64,000 nucleotides of DNA, from positions 1 through 64,000 of the forward strand of contig VIRH01000097.1 in the NCBI GenBank assembly GCA_008107755.1, written 5' to 3'. Under the pieces are notes generated by a model. It ran no database searches. It saw only the letters and a list, made by a program, of their open reading frames with translations, and was not told the DNA's origin. A program made the position numbers and the translations under genes. Positions 16,789 through 25,364 of this stretch are shown piece after piece (the stretch's first letter is position 1; every line of letters begins with the position of its first letter). The stretch comes from Rhodobacterales bacterium (GTDB taxonomy: Bacteria; Pseudomonadota; Alphaproteobacteria; Rhizobiales; Stappiaceae).

Positions 16789-17213
16789 GCAAGGGCCTCA
16801 GCCATATCACCTTCATCGTCCGCGACCTCGACCGGATGACGCGGATCCTGACCGATGCCCTGAAGGCCCGGCAGATCTATGACAGCGCGGACGACACCTT
16901 TTCGCATTCGCGCGAGAAGTTCTTTCTCGTCGGCGACGTCTGGATTGCCATCATGGAAGGCGAACCGCTGCCTCAGCGCAGCTACAACCATGTCGCCTTC
17001 AGCATCACGGAAGACGAGTTCGACACCCGGTTGGCAGCCATTCGCGCACTGGGTCTGGATGTCCGTCCGCCGCGTGAGCGCGTCGAGGGAGAAGGCAGGT
17101 CGATCTATTTCCACGATCACGACAACCACCTCTTCGAACTCCACACCGGCACGCTGGAGATGCGTCTTGAAAGCTACAGCCGGACCCTGAAAGAGCGGAG
17201 GGCCGCGAAATGA
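16785..17213 (+). CDS. fosX: FosX-type fosfomycin/phosphonate epoxide hydrolase (VOC superfamily)
   Basis: A 142-residue vicinal-oxygen-chelate protein inserted between phnI and phnJ. The metal ligands of FosX are all present at the expected positions, His7, His69 and Glu118, and so is Glu44, the general base that distinguishes the hydrolase FosX from the glutathione or thiol transferases FosA and FosB. In Mesorhizobium loti a FosX of modest activity is known to be encoded with phosphonate genes, so its native substrate may be a phosphonate metabolite. ATGA overlaps on both sides place it in the same translational unit as phnI and phnJ. Confidence 0.9.
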   Translation: MSKGLSHITFIVRDLDRMTRILTDALKARQIYDSADDTFSHSREKFFLVGDVWIAIMEGEPLPQRSYNHVAFSITEDEFDTRLAAIRALGLDVRPPRERVEGEGRSIYFHDHDNHLFELHTGTLEMRLESYSRTLKERRAAK

Positions 17214-18151
17214 GCATTGCAGTGGAAACCGACGATGAGCTTCCGGTCGAGGGCGACTACAATTTCGCCTATCTCGACGAACAGACGAAACGGATGATCC
17301 GCCGGGCGATTCTCAAGGGCATCGCCATTCCCGGCTATCAGGTCCCTTTCGCCGCTCGCGAGATGCCAATGCCCTATGGCTGGGGCACGGGCGGCGTTCA
17401 GGTGACCGCGGCAATCCTTGGCAAGGACGATTGCCTGAAGATGATCGACCAGGGTTCCGACGACACCACCAATGCGGTCTCACTGCGCAGCTTCTTCGAA
17501 AAGACCGCCGGCATCAGGACCACCTACGAAACGTCCGAGGCGACGGTCATCCAGACCCGCCACCGTATTCCCGAGAAACCGCTGACGGAAGACCAGGTCC
17601 TGGTCTTCCAGGTGCCGATCCCCGAACCTCTGCGCTTCCTCGAGCCACGGGAGACCGAAACCCGGAAGATGCATGCGCTGGAGGATTACGGCCTGATGCA
17701 TGTGAAGCTCTACGAGGACATTGCCCGTAACGGCCATATCGCGACGACCTATGCCTATCCGGTCAAGGTCAATGATCGCTACGTCATGGACCCCTCGCCG
17801 ACGCCGAAATTCGACAATCCCAAGATCGATCGGATGGCGGCCCTGCAGCTCTACGGCGCGGGACGGGAAAAGCGCATCTACGCCGTCCCGCCCTACACCG
17901 AAGTCAAAAGCCTCGACTTCGAGGACTATCCGTTCGAGATCCAGAAATTCGACAAGCCCTGCGGCCTGTGCGGCGCGGAGAATGTCTATCTCGATGAAGT
18001 CATTCTCGATGACCGGGGCGGCCGGATGTTCGTCTGCTCGGACAGCGATCACTGCGAGGAACGGCGCGCTGACGGCCATCTCGGCCCGATGGCCGCGGAT
18101 CCTGCCGCCGCCGACATTGCCGGACCGACGGGGAAGGAGACAGCCCGATGA
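17210..18151 (+). CDS. phnJ: PhnJ, radical SAM C-P lyase
   Basis: A 313-residue PhnJ that cleaves the C-P bond of 5-phosphoribosyl 1-phosphonate by radical SAM chemistry, giving alkane and 5-phosphoribosyl 1,2-cyclic phosphate. The four cysteines Cys251, Cys254, Cys276 and Cys282 keep the C-x2-C-x21-C-x5-C spacing of E. coli PhnJ, so the iron-sulfur cluster and the catalytic thiol are intact. A tail of about 25 residues rich in Ala, Pro and Asp follows. It overlaps fosX and phnK by four bases each. Confidence 0.95.
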   Translation: MSIAVETDDELPVEGDYNFAYLDEQTKRMIRRAILKGIAIPGYQVPFAAREMPMPYGWGTGGVQVTAAILGKDDCLKMIDQGSDDTTNAVSLRSFFEKTAGIRTTYETSEATVIQTRHRIPEKPLTEDQVLVFQVPIPEPLRFLEPRETETRKMHALEDYGLMHVKLYEDIARNGHIATTYAYPVKVNDRYVMDPSPTPKFDNPKIDRMAALQLYGAGREKRIYAVPPYTEVKSLDFEDYPFEIQKFDKPCGLCGAENVYLDEVILDDRGGRMFVCSDSDHCEERRADGHLGPMAADPAAADIAGPTGKETAR

Positions 18152-18936
18152 CCAGCCGTGACAGGAACGAGCCGCTGCTGCAGGTCCGCAACGTGACCCG
18201 CTACTATGGCGAACGCATCGGCTGCTCGAACGTCTCCTTCGATCTCTGGCCCGGTGAGGTCCTGGCGATCGTGGGCGAGAGTGGCTCCGGAAAGACGACA
18301 TTGCTCAATTGCTTGTCCACCCGTCTCGCCCCGACGACGGGCGCCATCGAATATCGCATGCGCGACGGCGCCATGCGCAACCTCTACCAGCTCGGCGAAG
18401 CCGAACGTCGCCTGCTGATGCGCACGGACTGGGGCTTCGTGCATCAAAATGCTGCCGACGGCCTGCGCATGAATGTCTCGGCCGGGGCGAATGTCGGCGA
18501 GCGGTTGATGGCCGTGGGCGAACGCCACTACGGCAACATACGCACCAGCGCCAACGACTGGCTGGGCCGTGTGGAAATTGCCGGAGACCGGATCGACGAC
18601 GATCCCCGTTCCTTTTCCGGCGGCATGCGCCAGCGCCTGCAGATCGCCCGCAACCTTGTCACCCACCCGCGCCTTGTCTTCATGGACGAACCGACGGGCG
18701 GCCTCGACGTCTCGGTTCAGGCGCGCCTGCTCGACCTGCTGCGCCGTCTCGTCGCCGATCTCGGGTTGTCCGTCGTCATCGTTACCCATGATCTGGCTGT
18801 TGCCCGGCTTCTGTCGCACCGGCTCATGGTGATGCGCCAGGGCGACGTGATCGAGACCGGTCTGACCGATCAGGTTCTCGACGATCCGCGCGAGCCCTAC
18901 ACACAGTTGCTCGTTTCCTCGATCCTTCAGGTCTGA
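18148..18936 (+). CDS. phnK: PhnK, ABC-type ATPase of C-P lyase
   Basis: A 262-residue ATPase with Walker A GESGSGKTT, signature FSGGMRQR, Walker B LVFMDEPTGGLD and H-loop VTHDLAVARLL. PhnK is not part of a transporter; it docks on the PhnGHIJ core near PhnJ and is needed for turnover. The HQNAADGLRMNVSAGANVGE stretch after the Q-loop is characteristic of PhnK as opposed to peptide-transport ATPases. Confidence 0.93.
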   Translation: MTSRDRNEPLLQVRNVTRYYGERIGCSNVSFDLWPGEVLAIVGESGSGKTTLLNCLSTRLAPTTGAIEYRMRDGAMRNLYQLGEAERRLLMRTDWGFVHQNAADGLRMNVSAGANVGERLMAVGERHYGNIRTSANDWLGRVEIAGDRIDDDPRSFSGGMRQRLQIARNLVTHPRLVFMDEPTGGLDVSVQARLLDLLRRLVADLGLSVVIVTHDLAVARLLSHRLMVMRQGDVIETGLTDQVLDDPREPYTQLLVSSILQV

Positions 18937-18950
18937 CCCGGAGAAGCCAG

Positions 18951-19670
18951 ATGCCAGTCCGTCTCTATCTGAACAATGTCGGCAAGTCCTTCACCATGCA
19001 CCTTCAGGGCGGCGCGGTGATCCCCGTCGTCGGCAACGTCGAATTTTCAGTCAACGCCGGCGAATGCGTCGTCCTCGGCGGCCCGTCGGGCGCCGGCAAG
19101 AGCTCCATCCTGAAGATGATCTACGGCAACTATCGCTGCGACGAGGGCCAGATCCTGGTTACGACCGGCGCGGGAGAGGCGGGCGGCGAAATCGTCAACA
19201 TCGCCGGTGCCGAGCCGCGCAGGATCCTGCAATTGCGGCAGGACACCATCGGCTACGTCAGCCAGTTCCTCAGGACGATCCCGCGCGTTTCCGCCGAGGA
19301 TGTCGTTGCCGAGCCACTTGTCGCCCAGGGGGCGAACGAAGCCGAAGGACGCGAAAAGGCGCGCGAGCTCCTGTCCCGGCTGAATGTCCCGGAACGGCTC
19401 TGGACATTGCCGCCCGCGACCTTCTCGGGCGGCGAACAGCAGCGGGTCAATATCGCGCGCGGGTTCATAGCGCATTATCCGATCCTGCTTCTGGATGAGC
19501 CGACCGCCTCGCTGGACGCCGCCAACCGCGCCGTGGTCGTCAGGCTTGTGGAGGAAAAGAAAGCCGAAGGTGTCGCCATGGTCGGTATCCTGCATGATCA
19601 GGACGTCCGCAACGAGATCGCCGACAGGATCATCGACGTGACCAGCTTCCATGCAGAGGACGCCGCCTGA
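18951..19670 (+). CDS. phnL: PhnL, ABC-type ATPase of C-P lyase
   Basis: A 239-residue ATPase of the PhnL type: N-terminal LYLNNVGKSFTMHLQGG, Walker A GPSGAGKSS, FSGGEQQR signature and Walker B ILLLDEPTASLDA. PhnL assists PhnI and binds the PhnK-core complex as a heterodimer partner. GGAGAAGCCAG precedes the start. It is the last gene of the first transcription unit; a 110-bp gap with a Pho-box-like site follows. Confidence 0.93.
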   Translation: MPVRLYLNNVGKSFTMHLQGGAVIPVVGNVEFSVNAGECVVLGGPSGAGKSSILKMIYGNYRCDEGQILVTTGAGEAGGEIVNIAGAEPRRILQLRQDTIGYVSQFLRTIPRVSAEDVVAEPLVAQGANEAEGREKARELLSRLNVPERLWTLPPATFSGGEQQRVNIARGFIAHYPILLLDEPTASLDAANRAVVVRLVEEKKAEGVAMVGILHDQDVRNEIADRIIDVTSFHAEDAA

Positions 19671-19698
19671 CGGGAGAGCCCTTGCGAACGGCGGCGAA

Positions 19699-19716
19699 CT
19701 GTCACAGAACAGTCAC
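19699..19716 (+). promoter_or_regulatory. Pho-box-like PhoB site upstream of the 2H-phosphoesterase gene
   Basis: CTGTCAC (19699-19705), four bases, then CAGTCAC (19710-19716) is a near-exact 7-4-7 direct repeat. It fits the PhoB consensus of two CTGTCAT-like heptamers spaced by four. It lies 65 bp before the downstream start codon, so phosphate starvation probably activates the DUF1045-phnM-phnN unit independently of the phnG promoter. Confidence 0.65.
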
Positions 19717-19780
19717 CGCCCGCCGATAGCAAACCGGATCAGGCCACAGCCGGCCGCCCCCAGCCCTCGAACAGCCGAAT

Positions 19781-20533
19781 ATGCCCATGCGCTACGCCAT
19801 CTATTTCGCCGCCGACGCCAACGACCCGCTGATGCAGCTTGGCAGTGCCTGGCTGGGCCGCGACCCGTTTTCCGAAGTGCCGCGCGAGCAGCCTTCGGTT
19901 GACGGCCTGTCGCCGGAGCGCTTCGCCGAACTGACGGCCAGCCCGCGCCGCTACGGCTTCCACGGCACATTGAAAGCACCATTCTCCCTCGCTCCCGAGC
20001 GAAGCGAAGCGGAGCTCGTGAAGGCCTGTTCAGATTTTGCGACAGATGTCGCGCCCTTCATGGTCGAAAGCTTCGTCGTCAATCGGCTTGGCCGTTTTCT
20101 GGCCCTCACCCCGGAAGGCGACGAACCGGACCTTGCCGCTTTCGCCTCCCTGTGCGTGCGCCGTTTCGAGCCTTTCCGTGCGCCGCTCGGCGAAGCGGAT
20201 CTCGAGAGACGCCGCAAGAGCGCGCTGACCCCTCGCCAGGATGCCTATCTGATGAAATGGGGCTATCCCTACATCTTCGACGAATTCCGCTTTCACATGA
20301 CGCTTTCGGACAAGCTGGACGACGAAACGGACGCCGCACGCATGGAAACGGCTGCACGGACGTATTTTGCTGAATTGACAGGCCGGCCAAGAAGCTGCGC
20401 GTCCTTCGCTCTTTATACCGAAGCGGAGCGCGGCGCTCCGTTCCGGGTCCACACGGTTTTCGCCCTCACGGGCACGACGCCGCCGAAGTCAGCCGCTTCT
20501 GCCGGCGGCGATCCTCTCAAGGAGAACGCATGA
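19781..20533 (+). CDS. Phosphonate-operon 2H phosphoesterase (DUF1045)
   Basis: A 250-residue DUF1045 protein with the two HxTL motifs of the 2H phosphoesterase superfamily: His61-Gly-Thr-Leu and His172-Met-Thr-Leu. These enzymes open cyclic phosphates. No phnP gene, which normally opens the 5-phosphoribosyl 1,2-cyclic phosphate made by PhnJ, is present in this locus, so this protein is the natural candidate for that step. It overlaps phnM by four bases. A methionine two codons in is an alternative start. Confidence 0.85.
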   Translation: MPMRYAIYFAADANDPLMQLGSAWLGRDPFSEVPREQPSVDGLSPERFAELTASPRRYGFHGTLKAPFSLAPERSEAELVKACSDFATDVAPFMVESFVVNRLGRFLALTPEGDEPDLAAFASLCVRRFEPFRAPLGEADLERRRKSALTPRQDAYLMKWGYPYIFDEFRFHMTLSDKLDDETDAARMETAARTYFAELTGRPRSCASFALYTEAERGAPFRVHTVFALTGTTPPKSAASAGGDPLKENA

Positions 20534-21675
20534 GTACGCACCCCAAGGTCTTCAGGAACGCACGCCTTGTTCTGGCCGACGAGGTCAGGGACGGCTCTCT
20601 GTCGGTGGACACGGACGGCTTGATCGCGGCGGTCGATACGCCGACCGGCGCCGACGGGCACGATTGCGAGGGAGACTTTCTGCTGCCGGGGTTGGTCGAG
20701 CTCCACACGGACCACCTGGAAACCCATTACGCACCGCGTCCCAAGGTGCGCTGGAACCCGGTCGCGTCCGTCCAGGCGCACGACGCGCAGATTGCCTGCG
20801 CCGGCATCACCACCGTTTTCGACGCCCTGCGTGTCGGCATGGATGAGGACGCGGACCTGCGGTGCGACGACATGCGCGCGCTGGCCGAAGCCATCGAGAC
20901 CGGCAAGCAGGAAGACCGCCTGCGGGCCGACCATTTCATCCACCTGCGATGCGAGGTTTCGGCACCGGACGTGATCGACGCCTTCAGGATGTTTCAGGAG
21001 GACCGGAACGTCCGCCTCGTTTCGCTGATGGACCATACCCCAGGCCAGAGACAGTTTGTCTCCCTCGATGCCTACAAGGTTTATTACCAGGGCAAGAAGG
21101 GCTTTTCGGACGAGCAGATGGCCGCATTCATCCGCAAGCGGCAGGAACTGGCGGACGGCCTCGCGCCCGGGAACCGCAAGACCCTTTCAGCCGCAGCCCG
21201 GAAAAACGGCATAGCCATTGCCAGCCATGACGATGCCACCATCGACCATGTGGCGGAGGCCATAGACCTGAAGACCCGGATCGCGGAATTTCCAACGACG
21301 ATCGAAGCAGCAAAAGCCTCCCATGACGCGGATATGGCAGTCCTGATGGGTGCGCCGAACGTGGTGCGGGGCGGCTCGCACTCCGGCAACGTTTCCGCGC
21401 GCGAGCTTGCAGAGGCCGGTTACCTGGACGTGCTCTCCTCCGACTATATTCCGGCCTCCCTCGTTCAGGCGGCCTTCCAGCTTGCGGGCGAGGTCGAGGC
21501 AATCACACTGCCCGAGGCCGTGGCAATGGTCACCGCGACGCCCGCTTCCGCGATAGGTCTTCACGATCGCGGCACACTGACCCCCGGCCTTCGGGCGGAT
21601 CTGGTGCAGGTGAAGCTTGTCGGCAACGTGCCGATCGTCCGCGGCGTCTGGCGCGAGGGAAAACGGGTTGCCTGA
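20530..21675 (+). CDS. phnM: PhnM, ribophosphonate triphosphate pyrophosphohydrolase
   Basis: A 381-residue amidohydrolase-fold PhnM. The first metal motif is in LPGLVELHTDHLETHYAPRP, later ligands are in SLMDHTPGQRQF and IASHDDAT, and the final aspartate is in DVLSSDYIPASL. PhnM removes pyrophosphate from 5-triphosphoribosyl phosphonate to give the substrate of PhnJ. It overlaps both neighbours. Confidence 0.94.
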   Translation: MSTHPKVFRNARLVLADEVRDGSLSVDTDGLIAAVDTPTGADGHDCEGDFLLPGLVELHTDHLETHYAPRPKVRWNPVASVQAHDAQIACAGITTVFDALRVGMDEDADLRCDDMRALAEAIETGKQEDRLRADHFIHLRCEVSAPDVIDAFRMFQEDRNVRLVSLMDHTPGQRQFVSLDAYKVYYQGKKGFSDEQMAAFIRKRQELADGLAPGNRKTLSAAARKNGIAIASHDDATIDHVAEAIDLKTRIAEFPTTIEAAKASHDADMAVLMGAPNVVRGGSHSGNVSARELAEAGYLDVLSSDYIPASLVQAAFQLAGEVEAITLPEAVAMVTATPASAIGLHDRGTLTPGLRADLVQVKLVGNVPIVRGVWREGKRVA

Positions 21676-22258
21676 GGAAGCATCTGAAGACGCATCTGAA
21701 ACCACTCCGAAACTCGGCCCAGGCCGGATGGTCCTCGTCGTCGGCCCGAGCGGCGCCGGCAAGGACACCCTGATGGCCGCGCTGAAGGAAAGGCTTGAAG
21801 GCCGTTCGGACATCCATTTCGCACGTCGCGCGATCACGCGCCGGCCAGATACCGGGTCGGAAGACCACGACACCCTGGACCGCACCGACTTCGACAGGCT
21901 GGTTGCCGAAGACAGCGTTGCGCTGGCCTGGGAAGCGCACGGGCTTGGTTACGTGATCCCGAAAACATTTGACGACGTCATCCGCGACGGCGGCACCGTC
22001 ATCGCCAACGGCTCCCGCCGCATCCTGAACCGCGCGGCCCGCAAATACGCGACGGCAATCGTGCTGCTGGTCACAGCACCGGTTGAGGTTCTGGCCGAAC
22101 GCCTTGCCGCAAGAGGGCGCGAAAGCAGGGCAGACATCGAGCGCCGCCTCGCAAGGGCGGATCTGGAGCCCGAGGACGTGCCGGGCCTTGTCAGGATCGA
22201 GAACACCGGAACCGTTGAAAGCGCCGTCGACCGCATGATCGCTGCGCTCGGGCTATGA
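21668..22258 (+). CDS. phnN: PhnN, ribose 1,5-bisphosphokinase
   Basis: A P-loop kinase of about 196 residues with Walker A GPSGAGKDT and the guanylate-kinase-like FARRAITRRPDTGSEDHDTL block of PhnN. It phosphorylates ribose 1,5-bisphosphate to PRPP, returning the sugar of the C-P lyase pathway to metabolism. No ATG gives a convincing start: the TTG at 21668, inside the end of phnM and preceded by GAGGGA, gives the full length, and an ATG at 21728 would leave five residues before the P-loop. I prefer the TTG. Confidence 0.88.
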   Translation: MPEEASEDASETTPKLGPGRMVLVVGPSGAGKDTLMAALKERLEGRSDIHFARRAITRRPDTGSEDHDTLDRTDFDRLVAEDSVALAWEAHGLGYVIPKTFDDVIRDGGTVIANGSRRILNRAARKYATAIVLLVTAPVEVLAERLAARGRESRADIERRLARADLEPEDVPGLVRIENTGTVESAVDRMIAALGL

Positions 22259-22259
22259 A

Positions 22260-22276
22260 GGGCCGGTAGCCGGCCC
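22260..22276. terminator. Hairpin between phnN and the convergent asmA-like gene
   Basis: GGGCCGG (22260-22266), TAG, CCGGCCC (22270-22276) is a perfect 7-bp GC-rich stem immediately after the phnN stop. It lies between convergent genes and lacks a T-run, so it may be a weak bidirectional terminator. Confidence 0.4.
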
Positions 22277-22299
22277 CTCGCAGCCGAGTGCCTTGCGCG

Positions 22300-25233
22300 T
22301 CAGTTGTCGTTCTTCTTTTTCTTGCCCAGCACGTTGCCGAGCAGGCCGGAGGGAAGACCGAAGCCTTCTTCGACGGCTTTCAGCACCTCTTCGTCATTGA
22401 CGTCGCCGTCGATGACCTTCTGGATGTCGATCTGCGTTCGGCCGCCGGTCGCCCTCTCGATGACTTCATTGGCGGTTTCAACCAGATTTTCGGACGGTTC
22501 CTTCTTGCCCTTCAAAATGGAGATCAGCTCACCACCGGCATTTTGAAGCTGCTCGTACGCGGCTTCCGGATTTTCCAGAATGCCCTTGATGTCCGGATAG
22601 ATCCGTGGATCGTCCCACGATCCCTCGATCACGATCGGCACGCCGAGCCCGGCAAGTTTCTTGTCTTCCCCCTTGCGCCGCGGCTGCGGAACGTCGCCCT
22701 GGAGCGTCGGCACGATCTTCGGCTCCACGCGCCACGCGAGCGTACGCTTCGGGATATTCGTGGTGCCTTTGCCGGTCATGCGGACCAGCGGCCCGACAAG
22801 GGAGAGGTCATCCGTGCGGGCGATGCCCTCCTCGACCTTGAAGGACGCTGAAAGCGTGCTGAAATCGGTCTTCTCCTCGGCTGTGTCCTGCCAGCCGAGC
22901 AGTGTTTCGACCGAAAGCCCGCGAACCATCTTGGGAATGTTGATGCCCCGGATCGCACCGTCGGAGAAAGTATAGGACGCCTTGCCGGTGAGACCCTCCA
23001 TCAGCGCCTGCTCGCTGGCACCGGAGGATTTCAGATCGAGGCTGATCGCGGCCTTGCCTTCGATCCAGTCAAAGTCGGCGGCGTCCTGCAGCAGTGCAGC
23101 GGCGTCGAGACCGCTGAGAGCGAATCCGGTGATGACCGCCGGCGTGCTCGCCGCACCATTGAGTTTGACGTTGCCCGAACCTTCGCCGCCATAAAGGGAC
23201 ATTTTTTCCAGGTTTGCGGTCAGGATGCCGTCCTTGATGGTCGCGGAAAGCGCGCTTTCACCGACCTTGATCCTGTCCCAGCGAATGGCATTAGCGGTGA
23301 CCTTGAAGTCCGCATCGACCGCGTTCAGTCCGGAAAAGTCGATCCTGTCCGTGCTCCAGGCCGCACCGGCGTTTCCGCCGCCAACCGGTTGTGCGCCACC
23401 GCTCCCGGAGGATGGGGCAGCGGCTCCTTGCGAGGACCCCGAAGGCGCGGCAGCCGCACCGCCCGTCTTGCTGCCCTTACCGAGGTAAGGGTCGAGCACC
23501 AGCTCTCTGAGGGCAAGCATGGCGGTGACGCTCGGCTTGCCGCCAAGTTTGATACGGCCGTTTGCCTCGCCCGACGTCTCGTCCAGCGTGAACCGTGTTT
23601 CCTCGAAGGAGATGGCATCGTCCTGCATGCCGAAGATGCCGGAAGCCTTGAATGTCTTCAGACCGCCGCCCGCCCCGATCGGCTGGCCCATCCAGGCCAT
23701 CAGGCCGCGCAGGTCCTGAGTGTCGACACGCACCGCGCCGTCGATGGCGCCTGCACTGGCGACCTGCCCGTCGAACCCGGCGCTGACCCGGTTGCCCTTG
23801 ACCGAAATGGAGATCGGCGCCGAAGTCCCGCGCAGAAGTCGTGCCATATCGGCCTCACCGGTCACGCTGAACGCCTCGCCGCGCCAGGATAGCGCGCCGC
23901 TGAGGGAGATCGGCTGCTCAAGCCCATTGAGATCGACGTTGAGCGCGAGATTGGTGATCCGGTCCGCTTCCGGATCTCCGCCCACGGCCGACGCGAGCCC
24001 GAGCCCCCCGATTTCGCCGTCCGAGATCGTCACCGCGCCATTGATGTCCAGACCGGCGAGCAGCTCCTCGGCCGTCATGCCGACGGCCTCGAAGGCAATG
24101 TCGGCGCCGAGCGTTCCAGTTGCCGGCAGGTCCTTGCCCGCCAGACTCAGAAGATCCGCAACGGAACCGTTTTTCAGAAGGAGGCGGCCCGAAGCTTCCG
24201 GCACCAGCCCCGCATAGTTGAAGTCGGCCGCACCGGCCAGAGACAGTTCACCCAGCTGGATATCCAGATCGGCAACCGAGACAGTCTCGTTCTGACCGCT
24301 GATCTTTGCATCGATGCTGTAGGAGCCCGGATCCGTTTCGAGACCTTGCCCTGCCAGCGCTGCCAGCGCCTTGAGCGACGGACCGGTGGCATTGACGATG
24401 AGCGTCGCCTGAACGGGGTCGATCCCGCCCTCGCCGGTAAGCTTGACGGTATTGTCGCCGGAGGAGACAGTCAGGTCGACAGGCACCAGGCGTCCGGAGG
24501 CAAGGCCTATCGGGTTGTTCAGAACGCCGGAGACGGTGAGGGGCGTTTCCTGAAGTGTGAAGCTGGACTCCAGCGTGGCGTCGCCGGAAAGATCGGGCGC
24601 CGCGACGGTCAGGTTCAGATCGGCGATCCGGATGCTTTGTCCGCCCGAAGCCTCCTTGTAGGTCAGCGTTCCGCCGGTAATCGCCAGTTGGTCGATGCCG
24701 ACACTCTTCAGATAACGGGCGGATTTTCTGGCCGGCTCTGGGGACCCGTCCCCGGATGCGGCGGGAGTGGCGGCTGTGTCGCTTGTGGTGGCTTCGGAGG
24801 GCTCGGTCGCCTCATCGGTGCCCGCGTCCGCTTCAAGTTCCAGGTCGCGCCGGGGCTCCCAGCTCGTCGTGCCGTTGGCGCCGACTTCCAGAAGGATATC
24901 CGGCTCCACGAGGGTCAGGCCGGTGACCTTGATGTTGCCGGTCAAAAGCCCGGCCCAGCCAAGACCGAACTCCATCCGTTTTGCCTTCGCGAATTCGATA
25001 CCGTCCGCCCCGGCTTCACCGGACAGGCCAATGTCGTCCGCGACGAGGGAGAAGGAAGGGAACAGGGACAGGGAGACAGGGCCGTCGAGGCGCACACGCC
25101 AGCCCAGGCGCTTGTCGACCTCTTCGACCACCTGACGCTTGATCTGTTCCTTGGGCAGAAACAGCGGAACCACCATGATTGTTGCGACGAACAGGAATAC
25201 TAAGCTTCCCAGTCCGAACAATAGCCGTCGCAT
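22300..25233 (-). CDS. AsmA-family protein
   Basis: A 977-residue AsmA-like protein: one N-terminal membrane anchor (RRLLFGLGSLVFLFVATIMVV), then the conserved AsmA block (PLFLPKEQIKRQVVEEVDKRLGWRVRLDG), a long beta-rich periplasmic region, and a C-terminal lysine-rich KGKKEPSENL...GKKKKNDN end. AsmA proteins of this size act as bridge-like lipid carriers or affect outer-membrane assembly. A low-complexity acidic linker (EADAGTDEATEPSEA, about residues 133-165) and a Gly/Ser/Ala-rich insert in the second half are visible. The start at 25233 is set by the transmembrane segment and a GGGGAG site. Confidence 0.88.
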   Translation of the reverse strand: MRRLLFGLGSLVFLFVATIMVVPLFLPKEQIKRQVVEEVDKRLGWRVRLDGPVSLSLFPSFSLVADDIGLSGEAGADGIEFAKAKRMEFGLGWAGLLTGNIKVTGLTLVEPDILLEVGANGTTSWEPRRDLELEADAGTDEATEPSEATTSDTAATPAASGDGSPEPARKSARYLKSVGIDQLAITGGTLTYKEASGGQSIRIADLNLTVAAPDLSGDATLESSFTLQETPLTVSGVLNNPIGLASGRLVPVDLTVSSGDNTVKLTGEGGIDPVQATLIVNATGPSLKALAALAGQGLETDPGSYSIDAKISGQNETVSVADLDIQLGELSLAGAADFNYAGLVPEASGRLLLKNGSVADLLSLAGKDLPATGTLGADIAFEAVGMTAEELLAGLDINGAVTISDGEIGGLGLASAVGGDPEADRITNLALNVDLNGLEQPISLSGALSWRGEAFSVTGEADMARLLRGTSAPISISVKGNRVSAGFDGQVASAGAIDGAVRVDTQDLRGLMAWMGQPIGAGGGLKTFKASGIFGMQDDAISFEETRFTLDETSGEANGRIKLGGKPSVTAMLALRELVLDPYLGKGSKTGGAAAAPSGSSQGAAAPSSGSGGAQPVGGGNAGAAWSTDRIDFSGLNAVDADFKVTANAIRWDRIKVGESALSATIKDGILTANLEKMSLYGGEGSGNVKLNGAASTPAVITGFALSGLDAAALLQDAADFDWIEGKAAISLDLKSSGASEQALMEGLTGKASYTFSDGAIRGINIPKMVRGLSVETLLGWQDTAEEKTDFSTLSASFKVEEGIARTDDLSLVGPLVRMTGKGTTNIPKRTLAWRVEPKIVPTLQGDVPQPRRKGEDKKLAGLGVPIVIEGSWDDPRIYPDIKGILENPEAAYEQLQNAGGELISILKGKKEPSENLVETANEVIERATGGRTQIDIQKVIDGDVNDEEVLKAVEEGFGLPSGLLGNVLGKKKKNDN

Positions 25234-25339
25234 GTTTTCGCGTCTCCCCTTTTGCGAATCGGCCTCAATGTAAACCAACCCGCGCACAAAAATGCGCTCC
25301 GATTTTGACAAAATCAGGAATCGTGCGGGTTTTGGGCGC

Positions 25340-25358
25340 GGCTTTTTTCTAAAAAGCC
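25340..25358. terminator. Hairpin after the imelysin operon
   Basis: GGCTTTTT (25340-25347), TCT, AAAAAGCC (25351-25358) forms a perfect 8-bp stem with a 3-base loop, seven bases beyond the DUF1513 stop codon. The A/T-rich stem end gives a U-run on either strand. It probably ends the leftward iron operon. Confidence 0.5.
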
Positions 25359-25364
25359 TGTCGT

